18,190 nt of DNA from UBA2233 sp002347965 [NCBI: Nitrospirae bacterium UBA2233] (lineage in GTDB: Bacteria; UBA2233): the NCBI GenBank assembly GCA_002347965.1, contig DDYN01000022.1, positions 1 to 18,190 on the forward strand, read 5' to 3'. A program made the position numbers and the translations under genes. A model generated the notes under the pieces. The model made no database searches. It saw only the letters and a list, made by a program, of their open reading frames with translations, and was not told the origin of the DNA. Each line of letters starts with the position of its first letter. The first letter of the stretch is position 1. This document shows positions 1 through 7,949 of this stretch, in pieces.

Positions 1-1932
1 GAGCGAATCCTGTCCGTCGTCGAGGCCACGCCTAGCAACTACGAGACCTCGCTGTTTACGCCCATCCGCAAGACATTGCTCGGGTTGCTCCATAAAGAGC
101 CCGATCTTGATAAGGAAGAACTGGGAACGGCCTTTCGCGTCATCTTGGACCACAGCCGGGCGGCTAGCTTTCTTGTGCTGGACGGAGTGCTTCCAGCCAA
201 CGAGGGGCACGGCTATGTCCTCAAGCGGATTATCCGCAGGGCGCTTCGGTTTGGCAGGCTATTAGGGCTGACAGAGCCTTTCTTGAACCGCCTCGTCCTG
301 CCCGTCGCGGGGGTTTACGAAAAGGCCTACCCGGAACTCACGGCTCAGCTTCCAGCGATCCAGGGCATCGTCCTTAAAGAAGAAGAGCGCTTCTTGGAAA
401 CGCTCGAGCGTGGCTTGAAGCTGCTGGAAGAAGAGGTTGCCCGCATGGGCTCCTCTGGAACGCTTCCTGGCGAGGCGGCATTTAGGCTGTACGACACCTT
501 CGGCTTCCCACTGGACCTGATCGACGAGCTATTGAAAGAGCAAAAGCTTGGGTTCGACAGGGCAGGTTTTGAGGCGGCGATGGATCAACAGCGTGAGCGG
601 GCCCGAAAAAAGAGCGCGTTCGCCCGCTCCAACCTCCTTGTCTCGGACAAAGAAACGGCCAAACCCCGAGAAAGCACGTTCGTCGGGTACGATACCCTTA
701 AATCAAGGGCCCGCGTGCTCGAAGTCTTCAGGCCTCCCGACGCTGGCGACGAAGCGCTCGTCGTGTTCGACGAGACCCCTTTCTACCCTCAAGGCGGCGG
801 CCAGCTGGCGGACCGGGGAGAAATTCTTGCCGAAGGGTTCTTGGGGCATGTCCAAGACGTCCAACGCCAAGACGGCAGCATTCTTCACCGGGTACGGACC
901 CTTGAAGGGGAGCTCAAAGAGGGCACAGAAGTCGAGCTCAAGGTTGACAACGTCTACCGAGAGGCCCTTATGCGCGCGCATACGGGCACCCACCTACTCC
1001 ACAGCGCGCTGCGCAGCGTGTTGGGAGAGCACGTCCGGCAGGCTGGATCTTTGGTAGATGCCGACAGGCTTCGGTTCGACTTCACTCATTTTGCCCCCTT
1101 GACAAGCGAGCAAGTTAAGGAGGTCGAGGTGCTCGCCCAAAAGGCCATCCTTCAAGACCTCCCCGTTCGCATCGAGGAGACAAGCTACCAAGACGCCCTC
1201 AAGAGGGGGGCTCTCGCCTTCTTTGGGGAGAAGTACGCGGACGTTGTCCGTGTCGTCGAGATTCCCGGGGCGAGCATGGAGCTCTGCGGGGGAACGCACG
1301 TCGGACGGACTGGACAGATAGGGCCGTTCCGCATCGTGCAAGAGGGTTCGATCGCCTCGGACGTCAGGCGAATCGAGGCCCACGTAGGCCTGTTGGCGCT
1401 CAAACACGCCCAAGAAGAAGCATGGCTGATCGAAACGATCGCCGCAACGCTCAAAACGACACGAGGGGAACTCTTAAAAAGCCTTGAGGGCGTGCTTGGC
1501 GAACTCGACCACCAACGCCGGCTCAACGCCTCGCTAAAACGCAGGCTATTGAGTGCCCGTGCAGAGGAACTCCTTGCCGTCAAACAGCGCCTTGGAGACG
1601 TCCCCCTGGTTTCCGGCTTTTTGGACGGGGTAGACATGCAGGGCTTGAGGGAGCTTGGGCTTTTGCTCCAAGAACGAATCCCCAACTCGATCGCCGTCCT
1701 CGGAGCAGAGCATGAAGGTAAGGGCTTTTTGATCGTTCAAACCCGCGGCAAAAGCCCTAAAGACGGGAAGCCGGGCGCCCGGGCCATTCTAGACGCGCTC
1801 CTTGCGCGCATCGGGGGGAAGGGCGGCGGCAGGGAAGACTTTGCACAGGCTGGAGGGCTTGACGCTAAAGCCCTCCAGCGCCTTCTGCTGGAAGACCTCC
1901 CTGAGGTTCTTGAGCGGCTGGAGGTTGGTTGA
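1..1932 (+). CDS. alaS: Alanine--tRNA ligase, 5' end outside the window
   Basis: Charges tRNA-Ala with alanine in the cytoplasm and hydrolyses mischarged Ser/Gly-tRNA. The reading frame is open from base 1, so the first 25 codons before the first in-frame Met at 76 belong to the gene. The 643 codons present compare with about 870-880 in the family, so roughly 230 N-terminal residues (most of the catalytic core) lie upstream of the window. Visible blocks, in order: the end of the aminoacylation domain (SNYETSLFTPIRK, then VLKRIIRRALRFG), the editing domain with zinc-binding HTGTH (979-993) and CGGTH (1285-1299), and the C-Ala/DHHA1 domain with a glycine-rich GGKGGG stretch (1813-1830) followed by REDFAQAGG. 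No frameshift is seen. The last 68 bp overlap the antisense 3' end of bamD, so there is no room for a separate terminator. Family assignment is secure. Confidence 0.97.
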   Translation, partial: ERILSVVEATPSNYETSLFTPIRKTLLGLLHKEPDLDKEELGTAFRVILDHSRAASFLVLDGVLPANEGHGYVLKRIIRRALRFGRLLGLTEPFLNRLVLPVAGVYEKAYPELTAQLPAIQGIVLKEEERFLETLERGLKLLEEEVARMGSSGTLPGEAAFRLYDTFGFPLDLIDELLKEQKLGFDRAGFEAAMDQQRERARKKSAFARSNLLVSDKETAKPRESTFVGYDTLKSRARVLEVFRPPDAGDEALVVFDETPFYPQGGGQLADRGEILAEGFLGHVQDVQRQDGSILHRVRTLEGELKEGTEVELKVDNVYREALMRAHTGTHLLHSALRSVLGEHVRQAGSLVDADRLRFDFTHFAPLTSEQVKEVEVLAQKAILQDLPVRIEETSYQDALKRGALAFFGEKYADVVRVVEIPGASMELCGGTHVGRTGQIGPFRIVQEGSIASDVRRIEAHVGLLALKHAQEEAWLIETIAATLKTTRGELLKSLEGVLGELDHQRRLNASLKRRLLSARAEELLAVKQRLGDVPLVSGFLDGVDMQGLRELGLLLQERIPNSIAVLGAEHEGKGFLIVQTRGKSPKDGKPGARAILDALLARIGGKGGGREDFAQAGGLDAKALQRLLLEDLPEVLERLEVG

Positions 1933-2941
1933 GGCCTTCTGCGTCCTCTTCGTCGTTGTCCACGCCTTCCGGATCGCCTTGAGCGCTCAGGTCAGTCTCC
2001 ACGGGCGGGGGCAAAGCCCCTTGCTCTTGCTCGTAGGCTTGATCGGCTTCGGTTTGGGAAGGGGCCCCTTCGTTCTCCTCCTGCCCCTCGGCCGCTTTTT
2101 CCGGCAGAACAAATGCACCGGGTTGTTTGGCGTAGGGCTCTTCTTGCTCGGGTTTGGAGGCCCGTTCTTTAGCCTCCCTTTCGCTTAGGCTGGCCAAAAG
2201 CCTCTTGGCATCGTCGGTATACTCCGCTTCCGGATAGGCCGAGAGAAGGTGCTCGAGCGTGCTTTTGGCCTTCTGGGGGTTGTTAGACGCCTTGTAGCAT
2301 TCAGCCAGGCCAAACAACGCCCTTGGAGCATAGCGCGAGGAAGGATACTTTTGAGCGAGCCAGCTGTACCGCTCGCTCGCCCCTTGAAAGTTCTTACGTT
2401 TGAAATAAAAATCCCCGATGAGCATCTCGGACTTCGCAAGGCTTTCTATGCATGCATCGAAATGACCCCTTGCCATATCGGCCCAGATAGAGGCGGGATA
2501 GCGGGAAAGGAGTTCTCCGAACGCGCTGGAGGCGTTCCGGGCGGGCGTTTGGTCTCTTTCGGCCGCAGGTTTTTGGTTAAAATAGCACATCCCGAGCAGG
2601 TAATAGGCGTAGGGTGCATCTTTATGGGAAGGATGGCGTTTAATGAAATCTTCCAGGTACGCCGAGGCCTCGGCGTACTTTCCTTGGTAGTAGTAGAGCT
2701 CGGCCAGACGAACCTCGGCCATAGTCGACTTCTCTGAGAACGGAAACTCGAAGATGACCGCCGTGAATTTCCCCTCGGCCTCCTCGTAGCGCCCCCTAAA
2801 GAACGACGAAAGCCCCTCTTCGTAGAGCTGGTCCACGTTCTTTTTTTGCGTAACGGGCTTCGTTTTGGCGCACCCGGCCGTAAGCCCGAAGCTCACCACC
2901 GCACAACACAAAACGACCCGTGAAAGCATCTTTCCGGACAT
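1865..2941 (-). CDS. bamD: BamD-like outer-membrane assembly lipoprotein with long acidic tail
   Basis: Likely the TPR lipoprotein of the BAM complex, which inserts beta-barrel proteins into the outer membrane. The N-terminus is a lipoprotein signal ending in a lipobox L-T-A-G-C, with the lipidated Cys at residue 24 from the ATG used here. The next 230 or so residues are helical repeats with typical signatures (LYEEGLSSFFRGRYEEA, AYYLLGMCYF, FGELLSRYPAS, ALFGLAECY). E. coli BamD is about 245 residues. Here about 100 further residues, rich in Glu, Gln, Pro and Gly, follow and look disordered. An in-frame GTG at 2950 could also start the protein. I chose the ATG at 2939-2941 because GGTGA precedes it by 5 nt. 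The 3' end lies antisense inside alaS. A generic TPR lipoprotein (YfiO/ComL type) is the alternative name. Confidence 0.85.
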   Translation of the reverse strand: MSGKMLSRVVLCCAVVSFGLTAGCAKTKPVTQKKNVDQLYEEGLSSFFRGRYEEAEGKFTAVIFEFPFSEKSTMAEVRLAELYYYQGKYAEASAYLEDFIKRHPSHKDAPYAYYLLGMCYFNQKPAAERDQTPARNASSAFGELLSRYPASIWADMARGHFDACIESLAKSEMLIGDFYFKRKNFQGASERYSWLAQKYPSSRYAPRALFGLAECYKASNNPQKAKSTLEHLLSAYPEAEYTDDAKRLLASLSEREAKERASKPEQEEPYAKQPGAFVLPEKAAEGQEENEGAPSQTEADQAYEQEQGALPPPVETDLSAQGDPEGVDNDEEDAEGLNQPPAAQEPQGGLPAEGAGGL

Positions 2942-3032
2942 TACATTCACCCAGCGTGCTTAAAGATTCACATGGGGTTTGAGGTTTCCTAAGGAGGGCT
3001 CGTAATTCCTGCCTGCCATGAGGCATTCTTTC

Positions 3033-3061
3033 AGGCTAAAAGAGTTTCTTCCCGTTGTCAA
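3033..3061 (-). promoter_or_regulatory. Candidate sigma70 promoter for bamD
   Basis: On the minus strand a consensus -35 box TTGACA (3056-3061) is followed after 17 nt by TAGCCT (3033-3038), a weak -10 matching three of six bases. It lies about 90 bp upstream of the bamD start in the 148-bp gap after the rhomboid gene. The perfect -35 and ideal spacing support it; the poor -10 weakens it. A short hairpin (TGCCT / AGGCA arms) would sit in the leader at about 3010-3025. Confidence 0.4.
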
Positions 3062-3098
3062 CCGCTCGACGGTGCAAAACGGCGTGAATGAGCGGCCG

Positions 3099-3785
3099 CT
3101 AAAGATGGACTCGGCGGAATTGATCAAGGCGTATTCTTTTCTTTGGGATCAGAAGCGCCAGCACAACGCCAGTAGCAAACCCCCCCACGTGCGCCCACCA
3201 AGCGATCGAGCCTGCCCCTGCCGTGAACGAGCCCATACCGTAAAGGAACTGCATCGCAAACCAAAGGATCAGAAAGATGAAGGCGGGGATATTCACAAAC
3301 GTCAAGAAAATGAACACGGGAACGACCGTGAGCACGCTCGCGTGGGGGAACATCACAAGGTATGCCCCAAGCACTCCCGCGATTGCCCCGGAGGCGCCCA
3401 CGATAGGGGTGGCATCGTAAGGGTTGATCGCCACCTGCAAAAGGGCGGCACAAGCCCCCGACACTAAATAAAGCAACAGGAAGCGTCCGTGGCCGATTCT
3501 GTCCTCTACATTGTCGCCAAAGATCCATAGAAACCACATGTTTCCCAAAAGGTGCAGGAGGCCCCCGTGGAGAAACATGGAGGTCACGACAGGAACGGCT
3601 CTATCTTTTAGCCCTGCTGCAAACGCGAAATCCCTGGCGATGAGCCCGTAGGCACGAAAGAAAGACTCCATTTGGTACTGGGGCACTCCCATTTCGTACA
3701 GGTAGACGAGCACGTTCGTGAGGATCAACCCAACCACCACGATCGGAAACGTGTACGAAGGGTTTGAGTCGCGAATAGGAATCAT
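3099..3785 (-). CDS. Rhomboid-family intramembrane serine protease
   Basis: An inner-membrane protease that cleaves transmembrane segments of substrate proteins. The 228 residues are mostly hydrophobic, with about six membrane segments (roughly residues 13-30, 66-90, 100-120, 126-147, 150-183 and 197-214). The family landmarks are all present: HGGLLHLLGN (73-82), which provides the oxyanion-side His and Asn; GASGAIAG with catalytic Ser132; and AHVGGF with catalytic His199. It belongs to the compact six-helix bacterial class and should be active. The ATG at 3783-3785 has no strong ribosome-binding site (only GGGTTGA nearby). It lies just 25 bp after the HU terminator tail, so it is either expressed by read-through or from a promoter inside that short gap. 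No substrate can be inferred from the context. Confidence 0.94.
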   Translation of the reverse strand: MIPIRDSNPSYTFPIVVVGLILTNVLVYLYEMGVPQYQMESFFRAYGLIARDFAFAAGLKDRAVPVVTSMFLHGGLLHLLGNMWFLWIFGDNVEDRIGHGRFLLLYLVSGACAALLQVAINPYDATPIVGASGAIAGVLGAYLVMFPHASVLTVVPVFIFLTFVNIPAFIFLILWFAMQFLYGMGSFTAGAGSIAWWAHVGGFATGVVLALLIPKKRIRLDQFRRVHL

Positions 3786-3810
3786 GGGATCAACCCGTAA
3801 AGGGGCTCAA

Positions 3811-3846
3811 CAGAAAACAAGGGACATAGAGACCTATGCCCCTTGT
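3811..3846 (-). terminator. Rho-independent terminator of the HU gene
   Basis: Read on the minus strand, ACAAGGG-G-CATAG pairs with CTATG-T-CCCTTGT around a 4-nt loop (GTCT). This gives a 13-bp stem with one G-U wobble, followed directly by TTTTCTG. It starts 21 bp past the HU stop codon. No T-run follows the stem on the plus strand, so it works in one direction only. It separates HU mRNA from the rhomboid gene. Confidence 0.85.
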
Positions 3847-3867
3847 CGAACCGAACCAAACGTTCGG

Positions 3868-4146
3868 CTACTTGTTCATGATGGATTCTTTCAGCGCCTT
3901 CCCTGCACGGAAGATAGGGGTGGACCTACCGGAGATCGTAATTTCTTCACCAGTTTGCGGGTTGCGCCCCTTGCGTTCTTTCCGTTGAGACACCATAAAA
4001 GACCCGAAGCCTGTCAACGTGACCTTTTCGCCCTTTTTCAAGGCTTCGGTAACCGCCCCGACAAAGGCGCTGACGAGCGTTTCCGCCGTGCTTTTCGTCA
4101 CGCGGGTTTTTTCGGCAAGTTGTTCGACCAGTTCTGCCTTTGTCAT
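3868..4146 (-). CDS. HU/IHF-family DNA-binding protein
   Basis: A small nucleoid protein that binds and bends DNA as a dimer. The 92-residue length is normal for HU. Features seen are the N-terminal helices beginning MTKAELVEQLAEKT, the GFGSF turn (46-50), and the DNA-binding beta arm with RNPQTGEEI (61-69), whose Pro63 is the residue that intercalates into DNA. A strong ribosome-binding site (GGGGGA) lies 5 nt before the ATG. It is divergent from the M20 peptidase and followed by its own terminator, so it is probably a single-gene transcript. The sequence does not separate an HU homodimer from an IHF-like subunit; the arm looks more HU-like. Confidence 0.95.
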   Translation of the reverse strand: MTKAELVEQLAEKTRVTKSTAETLVSAFVGAVTEALKKGEKVTLTGFGSFMVSQRKERKGRNPQTGEEITISGRSTPIFRAGKALKESIMNK

Positions 4147-4424
4147 GTCTTCCCCCTAACTCAACGTTTCTGTGTTCCGTTTGTCTCCACGAGCCTAAGT
4201 AGCCACCCTTTCTTAAATCAAGGAAAACAAAGGATTTTGAAAAACTCCCATCAAAAGAAAGCCTTCGTAAAACTCTACAAAGGGCTTAAAGCCAGCCTTT
4301 TCCTGCTCTTTTGCCATTTACGCATATTTTTTTCGGAAATTCAAGCTTTTCCTTCTAGTTACCGGCTTTTTGGAGGAGAAGAATCGGGGTAACATAGAAG
4401 GCAACGACTTAAGGGGAGCTTCTC
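4147..4424. promoter_or_regulatory. AT-rich divergent intergenic region between HU and the M20 peptidase
   Basis: This 278-bp stretch is clearly richer in A and T than the flanking genes, with A and T runs at about 4225-4260 and 4320-4350. It must hold the HU promoter (minus) and probably the peptidase promoter (plus). I could not find a convincing -35/-10 pair on either strand. A 5-bp inverted repeat, GGCTT-A-AAGCC, lies in the middle. Confidence 0.4.
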
Positions 4425-5792
4425 GTGCAAACGTCCCGTACGCTGAGCGCTCTCGGGCGAGCTACCCTGGAGCATCTTGCCGCCCTCGTTCGTTTCGACA
4501 CCTCAAACCCTCCCGGAAACGAGCGGGAGGCATGCATGTATATCGCCCGTATACTCGAAAAGGAAGGCGTCCCCTTTCAGACGGTCGAGCCCTCCCCTGG
4601 ACGAATAAACCTTGTGGCCAGGCTCGAAGGAACCAAGGCCAAACGGCCCTTCTTGCTGAATGCCCATTTGGACGTCGTACCGGCAGAACGGGAAAAATGG
4701 CGTCACAACCCTTTCGGCGCGGTCGTTGAAGACGGCTACCTTTACGGCAGGGGTACGTTGGACATGAAGCAGATGGCGGCCATGGCGCTTGGCATCCTCG
4801 TTACGCTCAAACGCGAAGGGACAAAGCCGCCCAGAGACCTGATTGTGGCGTTCGTGGCCGACGAGGAGGCTGGATGCGGCATGGGCTCGGCGTATCTTGT
4901 GGCCCGTAACCCCGACTGGGTAGATTCAGAGTTCGGCCTGACGGAGGGCGGGGGGTTCGTCCTGCCCATCTTGGGCAAGACGTTCGTTACCGTTTGCGTG
5001 GCCGAAAAAGGCGTGCTTTGGGTTCGGCTGCACGCCTCGGGTAAGCCGGGGCATGCAAGCGTGCCCACGCCAGAAAGCGCCACGTCCCTGCTTGTCCGAA
5101 CACTCGGCAGCCTGCTGAACCTCCCACTTCCTCTGGCCCTTACCCCCCCAATGCGGGCGTTTTTTACTACGTTAGGAAAAAAAGGCCAGTCGCCTTGGCA
5201 AGCAAGGGCCTTTATCCGGGCTATGCTGCGCACCAAAGGCTTGGAGCGCCGGCTGTTGCCCTTAACCCTCAAAAAAGGCCCCGACTCCCATGCGCTCGCC
5301 GCGATGCTCCGGAATACGATCGCGCTCACCCGGCTCGAGGCTGGCGTGAAAGAAAACGTAATCCCTTCCTCGGCAAGGGCGGACCTAGACTGCCGGCTAC
5401 TTCCAGGGGAAACGTCCGGGCCGTTCCTCGAAACGCTGAAGGCGTGCATTCCCGAAGAAGACAGAGAGTACGTGCGCTTCGAGGTCCTCCAGGATCAAGG
5501 AGCCTCCGCATCCCCTGCTGAATCCCCTCTTTACCGGGCGATCGGGAAAACGATCGAGCATTACCTTCCAGAATCCGGACCGATCCCGTTCCTTACGCCA
5601 GGGTTTACCGACGCCCATCACTACAGAAAAATCGGCATGACGATGTACGGGTTCATCCCGATGGAAGCCTCCTCGGGAACAGAGTTCGTCCGGCTGATCC
5701 ACGGACACGATGAGCGCATAAGCTTGAAGAACGTAGATTTCGGGGCTACCGTACTGATGGCATTGACTAAACGCATTCTGTTCGAGGTATGA
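4425..5792 (+). CDS. M20-family metallopeptidase (ArgE/DapE/carboxypeptidase type)
   Basis: A dinuclear zinc amidohydrolase or exopeptidase; the exact substrate is unknown. The 455 residues show the full metal-site set: HLD (His81, Asp83), bridging Asp113 in GRGTLDMK, the catalytic and ligand pair Glu147-Glu148 in DEEAG, Glu174 in LTEGG, and the last ligand His426 in IHGHDERI. The middle segment (about 190-330) is the dimerisation or lid domain, with GKPGHAS at its start. No signal peptide is seen, so it is cytoplasmic. The start is GTG, chosen because AAGGGGAG lies 6 nt upstream. The length and the DERI ending resemble the PM20D1/carboxypeptidase-like branch more than DapE. It does not sit in an arginine or lysine operon. 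Confidence 0.9.
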   Translation: MQTSRTLSALGRATLEHLAALVRFDTSNPPGNEREACMYIARILEKEGVPFQTVEPSPGRINLVARLEGTKAKRPFLLNAHLDVVPAEREKWRHNPFGAVVEDGYLYGRGTLDMKQMAAMALGILVTLKREGTKPPRDLIVAFVADEEAGCGMGSAYLVARNPDWVDSEFGLTEGGGFVLPILGKTFVTVCVAEKGVLWVRLHASGKPGHASVPTPESATSLLVRTLGSLLNLPLPLALTPPMRAFFTTLGKKGQSPWQARAFIRAMLRTKGLERRLLPLTLKKGPDSHALAAMLRNTIALTRLEAGVKENVIPSSARADLDCRLLPGETSGPFLETLKACIPEEDREYVRFEVLQDQGASASPAESPLYRAIGKTIEHYLPESGPIPFLTPGFTDAHHYRKIGMTMYGFIPMEASSGTEFVRLIHGHDERISLKNVDFGATVLMALTKRILFEV

Positions 5793-5805
5793 TCAAACCG
5801 TGTCT

Positions 5806-5825
5806 TTTTATAAGATTTTATAAGA
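5806..5825. repeat. Tandem 10-bp repeat in the peptidase-hydrolase spacer
   Basis: TTTTATAAGA occurs twice with no gap, in a 72-bp spacer much richer in A and T than the genes beside it. The 10-bp period places both copies on the same face of the helix. It lies about 40 bp before the hydrolase start and could be part of its promoter region. No matching -35 box was found. Confidence 0.5.
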
Positions 5826-5864
5826 AAGGATCATTTCTAAAAAAAATCAAAAGGGAGAAGAACC

Positions 5865-6827
5865 ATGGCCCGGGTCATCAGGCCGCTGCTGGGACTTTTG
5901 CTTTTGCTCGCGATGCCCCTGGCCCCTTTGGCCGCCGTGGCGCATGCTGCCGAAGGCTGGAGGGCGTTTGCCGAGGACTCGGAGCATGCCAAATTCATCG
6001 ACGTCGAGGGCGTGCGAACTCACTACATCGAGATGGGGTCGGGCAGCCCCGTCGTCTTTGTGCACGGCCTTGGCGCTTGGAGCTATTCCTGGCGCAAGAA
6101 CCTCGAAGCCACGGCCAAGCTAGGATACCGAGTGATCGCCGTAGACCTCAAAGGGTTTGGTCTAAGCGGCAAGCCGGAGCCTGTCGCGAAGGAAGACTAC
6201 TCGGTGGCCGATCAAACAAGGTTCTTGAAGCGCTTCCTCGAGGCGCTATGGATCGGGAAGGCGGACATCGTGGGCAATTCGATGGGCGGCTCCGTCGCGC
6301 TGTACTTTGCGTTCACCTACCCGGCTTCAACCAACCGGATCGTCGTGGTTGACCCTGCCTGCTACAGGCAACGGTTCCCCTTGTTGCTCTGGGCCGTCAA
6401 AGCCCCCGTATTCGGCCGAATGTCCGAGGTATTCATGGGCCGCACCACGGCCAAGATGGTTCTCAAGCAGGTCTATGCCGACCCCAAAAAGATCAGCGAT
6501 GACATGGTCGAGGCGTACGCCATGCCCCTTTCGCTCAAAGGAGGCAAGAGAGCCTTTCGGATGGCGACGAAACGCCTGCTACCCCAAGATTACGACCGCG
6601 TCGTCGCCGCCTACAAGCAGATCAAGACGCCTGCCCTCGTCGTTTGGGGGGAGGAGGACGGGTGGATTTCGCCCGACATGGGAAGGCGGCTCGCAAAAGA
6701 CCTTCCCAATGCCAGCCTCGTGATCATGAAAGGCTGCGGACACATGCCCATGGAAGAATGCCCTCAAGGGTTCAACGAGGCGCTCTCCGCCTTTTTAAAG
6801 AAGGCGCCTAAAGGCAAAACTCCTTAG
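5865..6827 (+). CDS. Exported alpha/beta-fold hydrolase
   Basis: A serine hydrolase of the alpha/beta-hydrolase superfamily (esterase or C-C/haloalkane-type fold; substrate unknown). The N-terminus is a clear Sec signal peptide: Arg3 and Arg6, then a Leu-rich core, with likely cleavage after AHA at about residue 28. This puts the enzyme in the periplasm or outside. Fold motifs are the HGLG oxyanion loop (67-70), nucleophile elbow GNSMGG with Ser139, Asp265 in WGEEDGW, and His293 in GCGHMPMEE, giving a complete catalytic triad. AGGGAGAAG precedes the ATG. It may be read with the upstream peptidase (72-bp gap) or from its own AT-rich spacer. Its stop codon overlaps that of the convergent V4R-STAS gene by 4 nt. 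Confidence 0.92.
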   Translation: MARVIRPLLGLLLLLAMPLAPLAAVAHAAEGWRAFAEDSEHAKFIDVEGVRTHYIEMGSGSPVVFVHGLGAWSYSWRKNLEATAKLGYRVIAVDLKGFGLSGKPEPVAKEDYSVADQTRFLKRFLEALWIGKADIVGNSMGGSVALYFAFTYPASTNRIVVVDPACYRQRFPLLLWAVKAPVFGRMSEVFMGRTTAKMVLKQVYADPKKISDDMVEAYAMPLSLKGGKRAFRMATKRLLPQDYDRVVAAYKQIKTPALVVWGEEDGWISPDMGRRLAKDLPNASLVIMKGCGHMPMEECPQGFNEALSAFLKKAPKGKTP

Positions 6828-7867
6828 AGCAAGGTATCGATCGCGGAACGCTTGCCTGTTTTTTCTTCTTTGGCCTTGTGCTGCAAGATGGCGGCGGCAA
6901 GGGCCTCGCGCAAGGAGGCGAACGTCTCGATGTTGGCCAGCTCGACCCCCAAATGGGCGAGCGTCTGAGCCATTTTTGGCGAAATTCCCGACAGGAAGGT
7001 CCTTCCTCCAAGAAGGGCGGCCGCCTCCGCAGTTCGGATCAGGCTGTTGGCAACCTGCGTGTCCACGACGGGAACGCCGCTTAAATCCACGATGACGGTT
7101 TCGGACTGCGTTGTCACGATGCGCTCGAGTAGGGCTTCCATCACCGCCATCGTCCGCTCGGAGTCAATCGTTCCGACCAGCGGAAGGACAAGAATGCCTT
7201 CCCACACCTCCGTGATGGGCGTGGAGAGCTCTCTAATAAAGCGCTGCTGCGCTTCGAGCGTTTCTTTGAGTTGAGCGTTCGCTTCCTCAAGCTCTTTGAG
7301 CGCCTCCCTGGCAAAGATTGGACGGTCTTCTCGCTCCTTCGCATCTTGTTTTGGTACGACCTCGAGCGTGCAGGCCTCCGCCCCAAGGGCCTGGCAGGAG
7401 GTCTCGATGCAATGCATTCCATCCTCTCCCTTCAACACCCCGAAGAAGCCGGCGATCATTCCGCAGACAAAATCACAGGCGGGGCGCCCGGGTTCAACAC
7501 CCAAGCGCTGAATCGCCCAGGCCTCCGGCAGGTCTTTCCCCTCGATGACTGCTCGGCCCATCCCCTCTTCAAAGGACTTGAGCTCGACAACGCCGCCGCC
7601 CAGGGATTCAAACGCGGTCAAGAGCTTCTTCAGGCCATCTTCGCCCTTCAGAACCTCGCCGGCCTCTACGCGCCTCTCGGCCACAGACCGGCCGTACTCT
7701 TTCCCGGACTCGTAGAAGATCCAGGCGGCCTCGGCCTCGCCCTCGACCTCTATGATCGTCCTTTTTATCCGGAAGAACCCCCTGGTTACGGATATAAGGA
7801 AACGCCTGTCGCCAAACGCCTCCATTATGCCGCTTTGGGCTGCCTTGATTCCTTCTTGGTCCGCCAT
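6824..7867 (-). CDS. V4R sensor domain fused to an RsbR-type STAS domain
   Basis: Probably a sensor/signalling protein. Residues about 20-170 form a V4R (4-vinyl reductase) domain, a small-molecule-binding fold. Its C-terminal half carries Cys131, Cys135, Cys153, Cys158 and Cys166 in the usual C...G...G...E..C.A.G...C pattern. Residues 180-215 are a short coiled-coil linker (LKELEEANAQLKETLEAQ). Residues about 220-325 are a STAS domain of the RsbR/RsbS stressosome type: DLSGVPVVDT has Ser263 where RsbR has phosphorylated Thr171, and SPKMAQTLAHLGV has Thr302 matching RsbR Thr205. In known RsbR proteins the N-terminal sensor is usually globin-like; here V4R replaces it. No RsbS, RsbT or kinase gene is in the window. 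It has a strong ribosome-binding site (GGGGGGAAG). It is the third gene after gshA and dsrE, 82 bp behind dsrE. Confidence 0.85.
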   Translation of the reverse strand: MADQEGIKAAQSGIMEAFGDRRFLISVTRGFFRIKRTIIEVEGEAEAAWIFYESGKEYGRSVAERRVEAGEVLKGEDGLKKLLTAFESLGGGVVELKSFEEGMGRAVIEGKDLPEAWAIQRLGVEPGRPACDFVCGMIAGFFGVLKGEDGMHCIETSCQALGAEACTLEVVPKQDAKEREDRPIFAREALKELEEANAQLKETLEAQQRFIRELSTPITEVWEGILVLPLVGTIDSERTMAVMEALLERIVTTQSETVIVDLSGVPVVDTQVANSLIRTAEAAALLGGRTFLSGISPKMAQTLAHLGVELANIETFASLREALAAAILQHKAKEEKTGKRSAIDTLL

Positions 7868-7949
7868 GAAACTTCCCCCCTTTGCCTGGTCCGTCGCATT
7901 CTGATCTTATCCAATGTAGGTCGCCTTGAGCGGCGCTTGCAAGAGCCCC

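Noticed and set aside
3018-3467. 149-codon plus-strand ORF over the rhomboid gene
   Set aside because: It is antisense to a rhomboid protease with all catalytic motifs; the product is His/Arg/Lys-rich and featureless.
5789-6352. 187-codon ORF whose ATG overlaps the M20 peptidase stop (ATGA)
   Set aside because: It runs out of frame through the alpha/beta hydrolase, which has a clear signal peptide, triad and ribosome-binding site. The product is Arg/Gly-rich and without family features.
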